Source: Methylonatrum sp040877625 (GTDB lineage: Bacteria; Pseudomonadota; Gammaproteobacteria; Nitrococcales; Aquisalimonadaceae). From it: a stretch of 64,000 nt of DNA. Positions within the stretch are counted from its first letter, which is position 1. Each line of letters starts with the position of its first letter. Location of the stretch: positions 38,781 to 102,780 of the forward strand of contig JBBDNK010000017.1 in the NCBI GenBank assembly GCA_040877625.1, read 5' to 3'. A program made the translations under genes and the position numbers. Shown one piece after another: positions 49,712 through 58,790 of this stretch. The notes under the pieces are model-generated. The model saw only the letters and a program-made list of their open reading frames with translations. It was not told the origin of the DNA and ran no database searches.

Positions 49712-51320
49712 CGGGATACCACACGTACGTCCAGACCTCGGTCAGAGGTCGTTCGTTGTGCTCCAGGTAGAGCTGCATGTCGGCGGCGGCACGACCATCG
49801 GGCGTCAGCTTGAAGGAGGCCCGCCAGGTGCGGCCGTCCGGTAGCGGCACGACTTGCAGATCGTGGATTTCACCGGTGGACGTCCGAAGGCTGGGCATGA
49901 CCGCGGCGTCATCCTCCAGGCCGTCCAGCCCGCCGCCGCGGAAATCGACGAAAAACCGCCGAACACTGGGCAACGGGGGGTCGTCCATGCCGGCAATCGC
50001 ACCCGGCCCGGAGCGGGTACGCACCACCCAGCCCACGTCCTGCCGGGCAAGGCGGCCGCCGAAGGTGGACAGGCGGTACTGGTATCTGCGTGCCTCTCCA
50101 GCGCGAAACGGCGCCTCCGGGGACCAATAAAGAACGATGTTGTCGTTGATCTCGGAGTCGGTGGGAATCTCGACCAGTTCGACCCCGCCGGCGCCCCAGT
50201 CACCTTCGCCCAACGCAACCCACTGGCTGGGACGCCGATGATAATGCGCCTCCATGTCCAGATAGCCTTCAAAATCGCGGTTGCGCTGCACCAGGCCGAA
50301 GCCGCGGGGATGGCGATCCCGTAACGAACTCACGCGCAGTTGCAGAGGATTGGAAAGCGGGCGCCAGGTCCATTCGCCGCTCGACCCATACTTGAGGAGA
50401 CCATCGGAATCATGAACGCGGGGACGAAAATCATCAGGCCGACGAACACTGGCCTCGCCAAAGAAGTACATGCTGGTCAGGGGCGCGACACCCAGTTTGC
50501 CGACGTCCTCGCGCGCGAACAGTCTGGCATCCACGTCCACCACGGTGCTGGCCTGCGGGGACACATCAAAACGGTATGCGCCGGTGACCGACGGGCTGTC
50601 CAGCAAGGCCAGCACGGTCATGCGCGTTGCCTCGGGTTCCGGCCGCACCAGCCAGAACTCCCGGAAAGCCGGGAACTCCTCGCCGGAAGGCAATGCCGTG
50701 TCGACGGCGAGCCCACGAGAGGATAAGCCGTAGACCTGGCCCGGCCCGACCAGCCGGAAGTACGAGGCTCCGAGAAAGGCCAGCACCTCGTCCTTGTAGT
50801 CCGTGGAATTCAGCGGGTAATGCAGGCGAAACCCGGCGAAGCCGAGGTCATCACCGCCCGCTTCGGCCATTTCGGCGGCACTGCCATCGTAGCGGAACAT
50901 CTGACTGTCGAACTGCAACTCGGCAAGGCGTCCATTATGCAGCGTGTGCAGCCTGACCGGATGTGCGTATAAAAAGCCGGGGTGGAACATCTGCACCTCG
51001 AACAGCGTCTCTCCCTGCCATAGCGCCTTTTGTGGACGGAAGCGGATGTTCCGATACTGGGAGTAGCCCATGTCCGCCAGGGCCGCCGGCAGGTTTGATT
51101 CAGGTGCCTGATAGGCACGCTTCGCACGCTCCCGCGCCAGCCCGATCACGTACTCGAACAATTGCTCCGGCGTCCATTGCGACGGCATTCCGGTTGTGCT
51201 GCCCGGTGTGTCATCCGCCGCCGTTGAGGGCGCCGATCCAGCCGCGACCGGCACCATGGACGTGGCGACCAGACCGAGTGCATACGCCAGGGATTTAAGG
51301 AGACACTGATGTATTCCCAT
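49701..51320 (-). CDS. opgG: glucan biosynthesis protein G
   Basis: A 539-residue periplasmic protein required for branching/backbone synthesis of osmoregulated glucans. A Sec-type signal (residues about 1-27, LKSLAYALGLVATSMVPVAA) lacks the twin Arg of OpgD. Marks are QWTPEQLFEYVIGLARERAK, RNIRFRPQKALWQGETLFEV, FAGFRLHYPLNSTDYKDEVL, LGASYFRLVGPGQVYGLSSR, and FFGEASVRRPDDFRPRVHDS. The start ATG and first codons (MGIHQCLL) are encoded by a dispersed repeat copy at 51295-51322, so the native start may have been replaced or the repeat domesticated. Confidence 0.93.
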   Translation of the reverse strand: MGIHQCLLKSLAYALGLVATSMVPVAAGSAPSTAADDTPGSTTGMPSQWTPEQLFEYVIGLARERAKRAYQAPESNLPAALADMGYSQYRNIRFRPQKALWQGETLFEVQMFHPGFLYAHPVRLHTLHNGRLAELQFDSQMFRYDGSAAEMAEAGGDDLGFAGFRLHYPLNSTDYKDEVLAFLGASYFRLVGPGQVYGLSSRGLAVDTALPSGEEFPAFREFWLVRPEPEATRMTVLALLDSPSVTGAYRFDVSPQASTVVDVDARLFAREDVGKLGVAPLTSMYFFGEASVRRPDDFRPRVHDSDGLLKYGSSGEWTWRPLSNPLQLRVSSLRDRHPRGFGLVQRNRDFEGYLDMEAHYHRRPSQWVALGEGDWGAGGVELVEIPTDSEINDNIVLYWSPEAPFRAGEARRYQYRLSTFGGRLARQDVGWVVRTRSGPGAIAGMDDPPLPSVRRFFVDFRGGGLDGLEDDAAVMPSLRTSTGEIHDLQVVPLPDGRTWRASFKLTPDGRAAADMQLYLEHNERPLTEVWTYVWYPDEL

Positions 51321-51322
51321 GG
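51295..51322. repeat. copy of the TTAAGGAGCC/TCTGAT element at the opgG start
   Basis: Reads TTAAGGAGACACTGATGTAT then TCCCATGG on the + strand; it matches 53232-53260 at 24 of 28 positions by eye. The opgG start codon (51318-51320) is inside it. Confidence 0.75.
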
Positions 51323-51473
51323 ATCGCGTTCACGTGTGCGCGGCCGAACAGGCCGCCTGTGGAGATATGATAGGATCAGACAGCGTCATTGGCCGATAGT
51401 GCCCCGCAAGAACAGTTGCACCCTTTCCGGGCGCCATATGGGATCTCCGGGAACGGGATTCAGGGAGACGACC

Positions 51474-53066
51474 TTGCTGCGGCTTCTGATCACCACCGCG
51501 GTTCTGAACGCACTCTTGCTGGCGCTTGAAATTCCCCGGCATTCGGCCTTCGGCCCCACCTGGCTGGCCCTGGAAGCGCCTGCACTGGCGGGGCTGTTCG
51601 CATTGCTGCCGGTGCGCCGCTGGCGTGGCTGGCTGGGGTGGCTTGCCGGCGGCCTGTTCGCTGCGCTGACGCTGCTTACCCTGGCCGATGCCCTGACCCG
51701 GTATAGCCTGGCCCGGCCGGTAAACCTGTATCTGGACCTGCCGCTGGTCTCCGCCGTATGCAGGCTGATGGCCGGCATCGTCACACCGCCCGCGGCCATT
51801 GCCGGCATGATCGGCGGCGTCGCCGCACTGGTCGGACTGGCCGCTCTGATACACTGGCTGCTGACCGGTATCCGAGGGGTACGACCCCACCGCGCCTACC
51901 GGCTGACCGCCATTGCCCTGTTGCTCATCGGCGGCATCGGCATTGCCAACGATCGCTCGCTTCCCGGCGTACCTGGCGCCACCACCCCCGGATTGACCCT
52001 GGCCATGGATCAGCAGCGCCGGGCACTGCGGACGCATGCCGAGAGCCGCGACTTCGCGGCCATGCTGTCCAGCGACCTGGCACCCCCGGCGGGCAGCCGG
52101 CTGGTCGGGCTGGCCGGCATCGACGTGACCATGGGCTTTATCGAATCCTACGGCGTCTCGGCTATTTTCGATGAGCGCTATGCACCGACGATACGGCCGC
52201 GGCTGAAGGAACTCGAGCAACGTCTGGCGGCTGCCGGCCTGCACATGGTCACCGGGACGCTCAACGCCCCGATCTTCGGCGGCCAATCCTGGCTGGCGCA
52301 CGGCACGCTGTTGAGTGGGCTTTGGCTGAACAATCAGATCCGTTACGACCTGCTCCTGGCCAGCGATCTGGAGACGCTGGTCGACGATTTCCGGCGCACC
52401 GGTCACGATACCGTGGCGGTGATGCCCGCCATCACCGAACCCTGGCCTGAGGGCCGTCGGCTGAGCTACGACCGTATCTTCGCGAAGGCCGATATCGACT
52501 ATGCCGGCCCGCCATTCAACTGGGTGACGATGCCGGATCAGTACACCTGGTGGTTCTTCGAGAACCGCATCCGCGCAAAATCATCGGCACCGGTGTTCGC
52601 CGAGCTCGCGCTGATCAGCAGCCACGCCCCCTGGGTGCCGGTACTGCCGGTGATCGAGGATTGGCAGAGCATCGGCGACGGCGCAATCTTTCAGCAGTGG
52701 GAGGGACTGGGAGAAGCGCCGGAGGTCCTTTGGCGAGACCATGACCGCGTCCGCGAGCAGTACGCGCTGTCAGTGGCTTACGCACTGGCGGTGGTCACCG
52801 GCTACGCTGAGCAATACGTCAATGACCGCACCCTGCTGATCGTGCTCGGCGACCACCAGCCGGCGCCGCTAATCACCGGCCACAATGCCAGCGCAGCCGT
52901 CCCGGTTCACGTGATCAGTGCCGACCCGGCACTGATCGAGCCCTTTCTGAAGTACGGTTTCCGGCCCGGCGCACTTCCGGACAGCGCCCGCACCAACAAC
53001 ACCATGGACGCGTTCCGCGGCTGGCTGCATGCCGCCTTCGGCGACGGCGACGGGCGTCGGCAGTGA
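51474..53066 (+). CDS. membrane sulfatase/phosphoglycerol-transferase-fold protein
   Basis: About 530 residues from TTG 51474, which has GGGAGA 6 bp upstream; ATG 51438 is the alternative but lacks a ribosome site. Four to five N-terminal helices (LLRLLITTAVLNALLLALEI through about 160) are followed by an alkaline-phosphatase-superfamily domain. Seen are MGFIESYGVSAIFDERYAPT (metal-binding Glu), GGQSWLAHGTLLSG (nucleophile region, S or T), and LIVLGDHQPAPLITGH (metal Asp and His). The family includes enzymes that put phosphoglycerol or phosphoethanolamine on glucans and lipids. Being divergent from opgGH, modification of periplasmic glucans is a fair inference. Confidence 0.75.
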   Translation: MLRLLITTAVLNALLLALEIPRHSAFGPTWLALEAPALAGLFALLPVRRWRGWLGWLAGGLFAALTLLTLADALTRYSLARPVNLYLDLPLVSAVCRLMAGIVTPPAAIAGMIGGVAALVGLAALIHWLLTGIRGVRPHRAYRLTAIALLLIGGIGIANDRSLPGVPGATTPGLTLAMDQQRRALRTHAESRDFAAMLSSDLAPPAGSRLVGLAGIDVTMGFIESYGVSAIFDERYAPTIRPRLKELEQRLAAAGLHMVTGTLNAPIFGGQSWLAHGTLLSGLWLNNQIRYDLLLASDLETLVDDFRRTGHDTVAVMPAITEPWPEGRRLSYDRIFAKADIDYAGPPFNWVTMPDQYTWWFFENRIRAKSSAPVFAELALISSHAPWVPVLPVIEDWQSIGDGAIFQQWEGLGEAPEVLWRDHDRVREQYALSVAYALAVVTGYAEQYVNDRTLLIVLGDHQPAPLITGHNASAAVPVHVISADPALIEPFLKYGFRPGALPDSARTNNTMDAFRGWLHAAFGDGDGRRQ

Positions 53067-53231
53067 GCGCGGCCGTTACGCTGCCCATACATTTCACACA
53101 CGCCAGCACCGCAACCCGCGCTTCTGTCGACGCGGTCACTGTTCACTGGGCAACTGCCGTCTACGGTCTATTCTGAATCCATTCGAAGCAAAACGATGGA
53201 CCCGTGCCTGCCCTCCTTGTCGGCACGGTCC

Positions 53232-53270
53232 TTAAGGAGCCTCTGATCTATTCCCATGGGGCTCCTTGAA
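53232..53270. repeat. complete short element with terminal inverted repeats
   Basis: TTAAGGAGCC (53232-53241) and GGCTCCTTGA (53260-53269) are inverted ends (9 of 10 pair) around a core TCTGATCTATTCCCATGG. This 39-bp form looks like the full unit from which single-arm copies derive. It lies 33 bp before the TraF-like gene. Confidence 0.75.
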
Positions 53271-53302
53271 CAACGCAAAGAAGATCAACGGAATCTCCAT
53301 AA

Positions 53303-54709
53303 ATGACTCCAAAAGCACGCTTGGCGGGCGGCATTGTCGCCATTCTTGGAATGGCGGCCACACAGGCCGCGCCCATCCATCAACCTCCCGGTGCCATGCT
53401 CACCCATGGCGGCGCGGCGCCGCCGGAGCTTGCCATTGCCACCACCGGCAACCCGGCCACCGCGTCGATCGGTGAACGGCGGCTGCGGATGGGTATTCTG
53501 TCCAACCTGGGAATCGGCATCGAAATAGGTGATTCCGATGACTTCGTCGGGCGTATAGACGGCCTGGTGGATCAACTCGACGCACTTTCGGCAATGCTCG
53601 AAACCCTGGAAGCCCAGGGGGCCACGGCCGACGACGACGACATCAACCAGCTGATCGTGGACCTGCAAGCACTGGAGGCCGAGGGCAATGCCACGATCGC
53701 CGATCTGACCGACCGCTCCTACGCCAAGTTCAGCGCCGCCGCATCGGCTCCGCTGGCACCGCTGACGATACGCTCGGACACGCTGCGGGGCGTAATCAGT
53801 CTCAACCTGGATGCCTATGTGGAAGGGCGGGCGGCGGTCAGTTCCGCGGGGGATGCGTTCACCTTTGGTCTGGACGGCGTGACGGACTACAACGACATCA
53901 TTTACGACGCCGGCCGCGGTGTGTTTGTCAATGACGCGACTGGCCAGGAGATCAACCCCGACGCCAACGATGAAGCCGGTCTGGCCGTCCAGGGCGGTAT
54001 TGTCAGGCGCCTGAGTGCCGGTTACGCACGCGCCCTGAGCAAGCGCCGCTCGGGCACGCTGCATGCGGGCGCCACGCTGAACTTCTATCGGGTTACCCTG
54101 GCCCGCTCGGGCCGGCTGATCAATCAGGACGGCACGGCAGACGCCGCGGTGGATGAGTTCGACGAGAACCAGCTGACCTCGTCGGGCATGGGAGTGGACC
54201 TGGGCCTGATCTGGGTGGCCCACCGCTACAGCGCCGGCGCCACGCTTCGCAACATCAACGAGCCGTCTTTCGATTACCCCGATGTCTGCGGCAACGGCTC
54301 CTCCGAGGCCTGCGCGTTCTACACCTTCAACCCGCAGGCCGCCCGCAACGGCAGCAGCTGGACGATGGAACGGCAACTGACGCTGGAGGCCTCCGTGTAC
54401 ACGCAGAACCGGCGATGGGTGGCGGGGCTACTGATGGATGCCAATGAAGCGGTTGATACCACCGGCGATGCCTATCAGTGGCTCGCGGTGAGCGCCAGCT
54501 ACCTGCCGGCCCGAGCCTGGATACCCAGCCCCCGGGTGGGCTACCGGCGCAATCTGACCGGTGAGGAACTGAACTATGTCAGTGCCGGCGCCACGCTGTT
54601 CCGGGCTGTTCACATCGACGTCTCCCAGGCACTGGAGAAAACCACCTACGACGGCTATGTCTCGCCTCGGGCATTACAGGCCAATCTAGGCGTGGATCTG
54701 CAATTTTGA
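53303..54709 (+). CDS. TraF-type (plasmid transfer operon TraF-like) outer-membrane barrel protein
   Basis: A 468-residue protein with a signal peptide (residues 1-22, ending ATQA). Mature strands such as LTIRSDTLRGVISLNLDAYV, AGYARALSKRRSGTLHAGAT, GMGVDLGLIWVAHRYSAGAT, and a terminal LQANLGVDLQF with C-terminal Phe mark an outer-membrane beta-barrel. The sequence style (a helical hairpin region of DQLDALSAMLETLEAQGATA type, then FadL-like barrel) matches the TraF_2 family annotated as conjugal transfer TraF. No other transfer genes are in the window, so a conjugation role is doubtful. Acidic composition. Confidence 0.7.
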   Translation: MTPKARLAGGIVAILGMAATQAAPIHQPPGAMLTHGGAAPPELAIATTGNPATASIGERRLRMGILSNLGIGIEIGDSDDFVGRIDGLVDQLDALSAMLETLEAQGATADDDDINQLIVDLQALEAEGNATIADLTDRSYAKFSAAASAPLAPLTIRSDTLRGVISLNLDAYVEGRAAVSSAGDAFTFGLDGVTDYNDIIYDAGRGVFVNDATGQEINPDANDEAGLAVQGGIVRRLSAGYARALSKRRSGTLHAGATLNFYRVTLARSGRLINQDGTADAAVDEFDENQLTSSGMGVDLGLIWVAHRYSAGATLRNINEPSFDYPDVCGNGSSEACAFYTFNPQAARNGSSWTMERQLTLEASVYTQNRRWVAGLLMDANEAVDTTGDAYQWLAVSASYLPARAWIPSPRVGYRRNLTGEELNYVSAGATLFRAVHIDVSQALEKTTYDGYVSPRALQANLGVDLQF

Positions 54710-54792
54710 AGCATGACGCGTCAACGCACTTGAAGCGCATGAAAACTGAATCATAATTACAGAAGGCTCCTTAACAGGGCCGGGTTCGACAT

Positions 54793-54813
54793 TGCCTGGC
54801 GGCCGACCAGGCA
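54793..54813 (+). terminator. hairpin downstream of the TraF-like gene
   Basis: TGCCTGG (54793-54799) and CCAGGCA (54807-54813) form a perfect 7-bp stem with a 7-nt loop. No T run follows directly; weak candidate. An isolated GGCTCCTTAA end of the dispersed element is at 54765-54774. Confidence 0.35.
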
Positions 54814-54933
54814 GGGTGGGTTTGTCGTCGTCGCAATAGAAGCAAGAGCAAGGCACCGCAAGCCTGGCGCCGAATTCGACCCGGGACGGGCGGCGGCTTT
54901 TTGCTCAACGCAGCCCCAAGCGAGGAAGCCCTC

Positions 54934-55206
54934 ATGCTCAGTTCCGAGGATATCTGCGCCATGTGCGATCTCACCGAGGAGGAGATCGACGCAATCGCAC
55001 ACCATGAACACGTTTCCGTTGTCATCGCGGCGGAGATGGGAGAATGTCTGATTCAAAACGCCGAAGGCCGGGCTCTGATCTATAAAATGTTGTGTGAGGA
55101 CGTCCAACACGCCTCGCATCACGGCAGTGGCCGCCACCTTGTCCGCTTTCAGGCCGCACTGGAACAGTTTTGCCGGGACTACCCGGACGCAATCACCCGG
55201 CCTTGA
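54934..55206 (+). CDS. small acidic His/Cys-containing protein, unknown
   Basis: 90 residues from ATG 54934 with a GAGGAAG site 6 bp upstream. Three Cys (in DICAMCDLTEEEID and MGECLIQ, plus MLCEDV) and many His (AIAHHEHVSV, HASHHGSGRHLVRFQAALEQ) are spread through a mostly helical sequence; no signal peptide. No family is recognised with confidence. Strong terminator at 55277 and good ribosome site support a real gene. Confidence 0.7.
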   Translation: MLSSEDICAMCDLTEEEIDAIAHHEHVSVVIAAEMGECLIQNAEGRALIYKMLCEDVQHASHHGSGRHLVRFQAALEQFCRDYPDAITRP

Positions 55207-55276
55207 CTACCAGAACGGCGGGCGCGGCACCGCACCGGTCCGCACTCGCCGGCTTCCCGCCCCGGTTCGTCTCCTG

Positions 55277-55308
55277 ATGCCCGCCCTTTCCAGCAAGCGG
55301 GCATTTTT
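55277..55308 (+). terminator. rho-independent terminator
   Basis: ATGCCCGC (55277-55284) pairs with GCGGGCAT (55297-55304), followed by five T residues (55304-55308), 71 bp after the small acidic gene. Confidence 0.85.
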
Positions 55309-55401
55309 CGTCCGCCCGCCAACGCGCTTCGCCATCGCGGAGAATCTAGACTTCTAGCTAATTGGGGAACATGGGCCGATCAGCCATGGAGGCGAGGATC
55401 C

Positions 55402-56766
55402 ATGCCGAACAAGCCCAGCCGGAACAACATCTTCATCCTCGGGCTCGACGCCTTTCAGCTCGACAAGCTGAAAACCATCCATGACGCTGACAGCTACGCA
55501 TTTCACGGCCTGCTCGACGTTGATCTGGTGGTGCACCCGAACGCCTGCTCCTTCACCACCATGCTGGAACTGGCCCGACAGCAGCTCAGCGCATTCCCCG
55601 GCACCGTGGATGGAATCATCGCGCACTGGGACTTTCCCACCAGCATACTGGCCCCGGTGCTGTGCAGGGATTTCGGAATCCCCGCTCCGCCGTTGCGCAG
55701 TGTATTCAAATGCGAACATAAATACTGGAGCCGGGTGGAGCAGCAAAAGTCCATCCCGGACTGCATCCCTCGCTTCTGCTGTTTCGATCCCTTCCACGAC
55801 CAGGCGCTTGCTCAGATCCATCTCGACTATCCGTTCTGGATCAAGCCCGTCAAATCATTCTCCTCGCAATTGGGCTTTGTCATTGGCAATGCCGATGACT
55901 TTCAACACGCCATCGGCAGAATACGCAAAGGCATCGGCCGGGTGGGCGATGCCTTTGACGAGGCCCTGCAACTGCTACGCCTGCCCAGGGGCATTCGCGC
56001 CTCTACCGGTAGCTACTGCATTGCCGAAGAGATTATCCAGGGCGTTCAGGCAGCGCCCGAGGGCTCCATGTGCCAAGGTGAGTTCAGGGTCCACGGCATC
56101 ATCGACATGGACAAGAACGCCAGCGGCCACAGCTTTGACCGCCTTGTTTATCCGTCCACGCTACCGGCGCGGATTCAGCAGCGCATGATCAACGCCAGCG
56201 AACGGTTCCTGCGCCACATCGGCTTTGACAACGGCTGCTTCAATGCCGAGTTCATGTGGGACCAGGCCAACGACAGACTACAGCTGGTTGAGGTCAACAC
56301 ACGCATCTCCCAGTCCCATAGCGACCTGTTCACCAAGGTGGACGGCATGTCCAACCATGAAGTGGCCGTCAGCGTCGCCCTCGGGCGGCGCCCGGTGCTG
56401 CCGCACCGCCAGGGCCGCTATCAAATCGCCGCCAAATGCCTGATAACCCATGATGCCGATGGCATCGTTTCCCGCATTCCCGACGACGATGCGCTGCGGC
56501 GCCTCGGCAAGCGCTTCCCGGGCACCCACATCAGACTGGACGTGCGGCCCGGCATGCGCCTGAGCCAGACGCCAAACCAGGGCAGCTACCGCTATACGCT
56601 CGGAGCAATCTACCTGGGCGCCGACAACCACGATCACCTGCTGCGGAAGTATGAAGACTGTCTTGCCGCGCTGGACTTTGCGTTCCAGCCGCCGTTGCCC
56701 CCGCCGGACACGCCCGTGGGTGAATGCACGGCGACAGGACCGGGTATTCAACCGGAGGCGGGCTGA
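55402..56766 (+). CDS. ATP-grasp ligase
   Basis: A 454-residue ATP-grasp-fold protein. The N-terminal substrate-side domain (FILGLDAFQLDKLKTIHDAD, GTVDGIIAHWDFPTSILAPV) is followed by the nucleotide domain with FWIKPVKSFSSQLGFVIGNA (Lys for ATP), SYCIAEEIIQG, and the metal site FNAEFMWDQANDRLQLVEVN with E and N. The C-terminal extension from about 400 includes NQGSYRYTLGAIYLGAD. It would join a carboxylate to an amine or thiol through an acyl-phosphate; the substrate is unknown. GGCGAGGATCC precedes the ATG. The stop overlaps the CocE-type start (TGATG), so the two products are made together. Confidence 0.82.
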   Translation: MPNKPSRNNIFILGLDAFQLDKLKTIHDADSYAFHGLLDVDLVVHPNACSFTTMLELARQQLSAFPGTVDGIIAHWDFPTSILAPVLCRDFGIPAPPLRSVFKCEHKYWSRVEQQKSIPDCIPRFCCFDPFHDQALAQIHLDYPFWIKPVKSFSSQLGFVIGNADDFQHAIGRIRKGIGRVGDAFDEALQLLRLPRGIRASTGSYCIAEEIIQGVQAAPEGSMCQGEFRVHGIIDMDKNASGHSFDRLVYPSTLPARIQQRMINASERFLRHIGFDNGCFNAEFMWDQANDRLQLVEVNTRISQSHSDLFTKVDGMSNHEVAVSVALGRRPVLPHRQGRYQIAAKCLITHDADGIVSRIPDDDALRRLGKRFPGTHIRLDVRPGMRLSQTPNQGSYRYTLGAIYLGADNHDHLLRKYEDCLAALDFAFQPPLPPPDTPVGECTATGPGIQPEAG

Positions 56767-58790
56767 TGCAAACCGTCACCAGCTTCCCGCATACAGTGCA
56801 GACAATCGAAAACGTCTTCATCACCATGGCCGACGGCGCACGGCTGGCGGCCAGAATATGGTTGCCCACCGACGCCGAACGCAAGCCCGTGCCCGCGGTG
56901 ATGGAATATATCCCCTACCGCAAGCGCGATGTCACCCGCGCGCGGGACGCCGAGAATCACCCCTACATGGCCGGACACGGCTATGCCTGTCTCCGCGTCG
57001 ACATCCGCGGCAGTGGAGACTCGGACGGCGTGCTGACCGACGAATACACGGAACAGGAACTCAACGACGCCGTGGAAGTGATCGCCTGGATCGCCGCACA
57101 GCCCTGGTGCGACGGCAGCGTCGGCATGATGGGCATCTCCTGGGGCGGATTCAACAGCCTGCAGGTGGCAGCACGCCGTCCGCCGGCCCTCAAGGCCATC
57201 ATCAGCGCCTGCGCCACGGATGATCTTTACACCGACAATATGCATTACATGGGCGGCTGCCTGCTGGGCGACAACCTCTCCGAAGCGACCGTCATGTTCG
57301 CGTTCAACAGCTTGCCGCCGGACCCGGAGATCGTTGGTGAGCGGTGGCGGCAGATGTGGTTCCGGCGTCTGGACGAGGGCGGCCCATGGCTTGCCACATG
57401 GCTTCAACATCAGCGCCGCCAGGGCTACTGGAAACGCGCCTCGGTGTGCGAGGACTACGCCGCCATCCAGTGTCCGGTCCTCGCCGTCGGCGGCTGGGCG
57501 GACGGATTCACCAACGCCGTCTTCCGGTTGCTGCAGTATCTGGACGTGCCTCGCAAGGGCCTGATCGGGCCCTGGGGTCACAAGTACCCGCACAAGGGCG
57601 TACCAGGCCCGGCCATCGGCTTTCTACAGGAGGCGGTGCGTTGGTGGGACCATTGGCTGAAGGGGCGGGACACCGGCATCATGAACGAGCCGATGCTGCG
57701 AGCCTGGATGCAGGACAGCGTCCCGCCCTATACCTCGTACGGCGCCAGACCCGGCCGTTGGGTGGCCGAGCCGACCTGGCCGTCGCCGCGTATCGTCATG
57801 GCCCGTTACCGGCTTGGCCCGACCCACATCGTTCCCGGTGAGGCGGACAGGGCCCGTACCCAGGCGGTGACGCTGCAGTCGCCGCTGAGCGTCGGCCTGT
57901 TCGCGGGCAAATGGTGCTCCTATGCCGCAACGCCGGATCTGCCCGGCGATCAGCGCGAGGAGGACGGCGGTGCATTGGTCTTCGAAAGCCACCCGCTGGA
58001 CGCACCGCTGGAGATCCTCGGCATGCCGGAGGCCGATCTCGACCTCGCCGCGGACAAACCGGTGGCCATGGTCGCGGTCAGGCTCTCCGACGTGGCGCCG
58101 GACGGCAAGGCAACCCGCGTGACCTATGGACTGCTCAACCTGACCCACAGGTACGGCAGTGAACGCCCCGAACCGCTGCAGCCGAACCGGCGCTACCGGG
58201 TCCGTGTCTGCCTCAACGGCATTGCGCAGTCCTTCCCCGCCGGCCACCGGCTGCGCGTGTCGATTTCGTCGTCCTACTGGCCGCTGGCCTGGCCGCCACC
58301 CGAGCCGGCCATGCTGACGATCATGGCCGGCGGCAGCACCCTGAGCCTGCCGGTCCGGCCGCCCCGTCGGGAGGATGATCACCTGCGTCCGTTCGACGCG
58401 CCGGCGTGCGCGCCGACAGCAGGCGTTACGCTGCTGGAACCGGAGCGGCACAACTGGCGGGTGCTCCGGGACCTGGCGGAGGATGTGTCCACGCTGGAGG
58501 TGACCAACGAACACGGGCGCTTCCGGATCGAAGAGACCGGCACCGAACTGCGGCGCAACACCTGGGAATGGTATGTGTTCCAGGACGCAGACTTTACCTC
58601 GGTGAGCGGAGAAACGCGCACTCAACGGTCGCTCAGGCGCGGTGACTGGCGGGTGGACGTCATTACCCGCACCACGCTGACCTGCACCACCACCGACTTC
58701 CTCATTCACGCTCAACTGGATGCCTATGAAGGAAAACGGCGCGTGTTCTCAGGAAACTGGGACCGGACCATTGCACGAGATCATCTCTGA
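56766..58790 (+). CDS. CocE/NonD-type (S15-like) alpha/beta hydrolase
   Basis: A 674-residue hydrolase of the cocaine-esterase/X-Pro-dipeptidyl-peptidase family. Catalytic residues are S125 in GISWGGFNS, D246 in GGWADGF and H272 in GPWGHKYPHKG. The N-terminus carries ARIWLPTDAERKPVPAVMEY then IPYRKRD. The C-terminal jelly-roll domain includes LEILGMPEADLDLAADKPVA and PAGHRLRVSISSSYWPLAWP. Members cleave esters or N-terminal peptides. No signal peptide. Coupling with the ATP-grasp gene implies it acts on the same compound. Its 3' end overlaps the convergent sigma gene by 10 bp. Confidence 0.88.
   Translation: MQTVTSFPHTVQTIENVFITMADGARLAARIWLPTDAERKPVPAVMEYIPYRKRDVTRARDAENHPYMAGHGYACLRVDIRGSGDSDGVLTDEYTEQELNDAVEVIAWIAAQPWCDGSVGMMGISWGGFNSLQVAARRPPALKAIISACATDDLYTDNMHYMGGCLLGDNLSEATVMFAFNSLPPDPEIVGERWRQMWFRRLDEGGPWLATWLQHQRRQGYWKRASVCEDYAAIQCPVLAVGGWADGFTNAVFRLLQYLDVPRKGLIGPWGHKYPHKGVPGPAIGFLQEAVRWWDHWLKGRDTGIMNEPMLRAWMQDSVPPYTSYGARPGRWVAEPTWPSPRIVMARYRLGPTHIVPGEADRARTQAVTLQSPLSVGLFAGKWCSYAATPDLPGDQREEDGGALVFESHPLDAPLEILGMPEADLDLAADKPVAMVAVRLSDVAPDGKATRVTYGLLNLTHRYGSERPEPLQPNRRYRVRVCLNGIAQSFPAGHRLRVSISSSYWPLAWPPPEPAMLTIMAGGSTLSLPVRPPRREDDHLRPFDAPACAPTAGVTLLEPERHNWRVLRDLAEDVSTLEVTNEHGRFRIEETGTELRRNTWEWYVFQDADFTSVSGETRTQRSLRRGDWRVDVITRTTLTCTTTDFLIHAQLDAYEGKRRVFSGNWDRTIARDHL

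Noticed and set aside
53303..54709. Conjugative element inferred from the TraF-like gene
   Set aside because: No relaxase, coupling protein or other transfer genes in the window; family name alone is not evidence.
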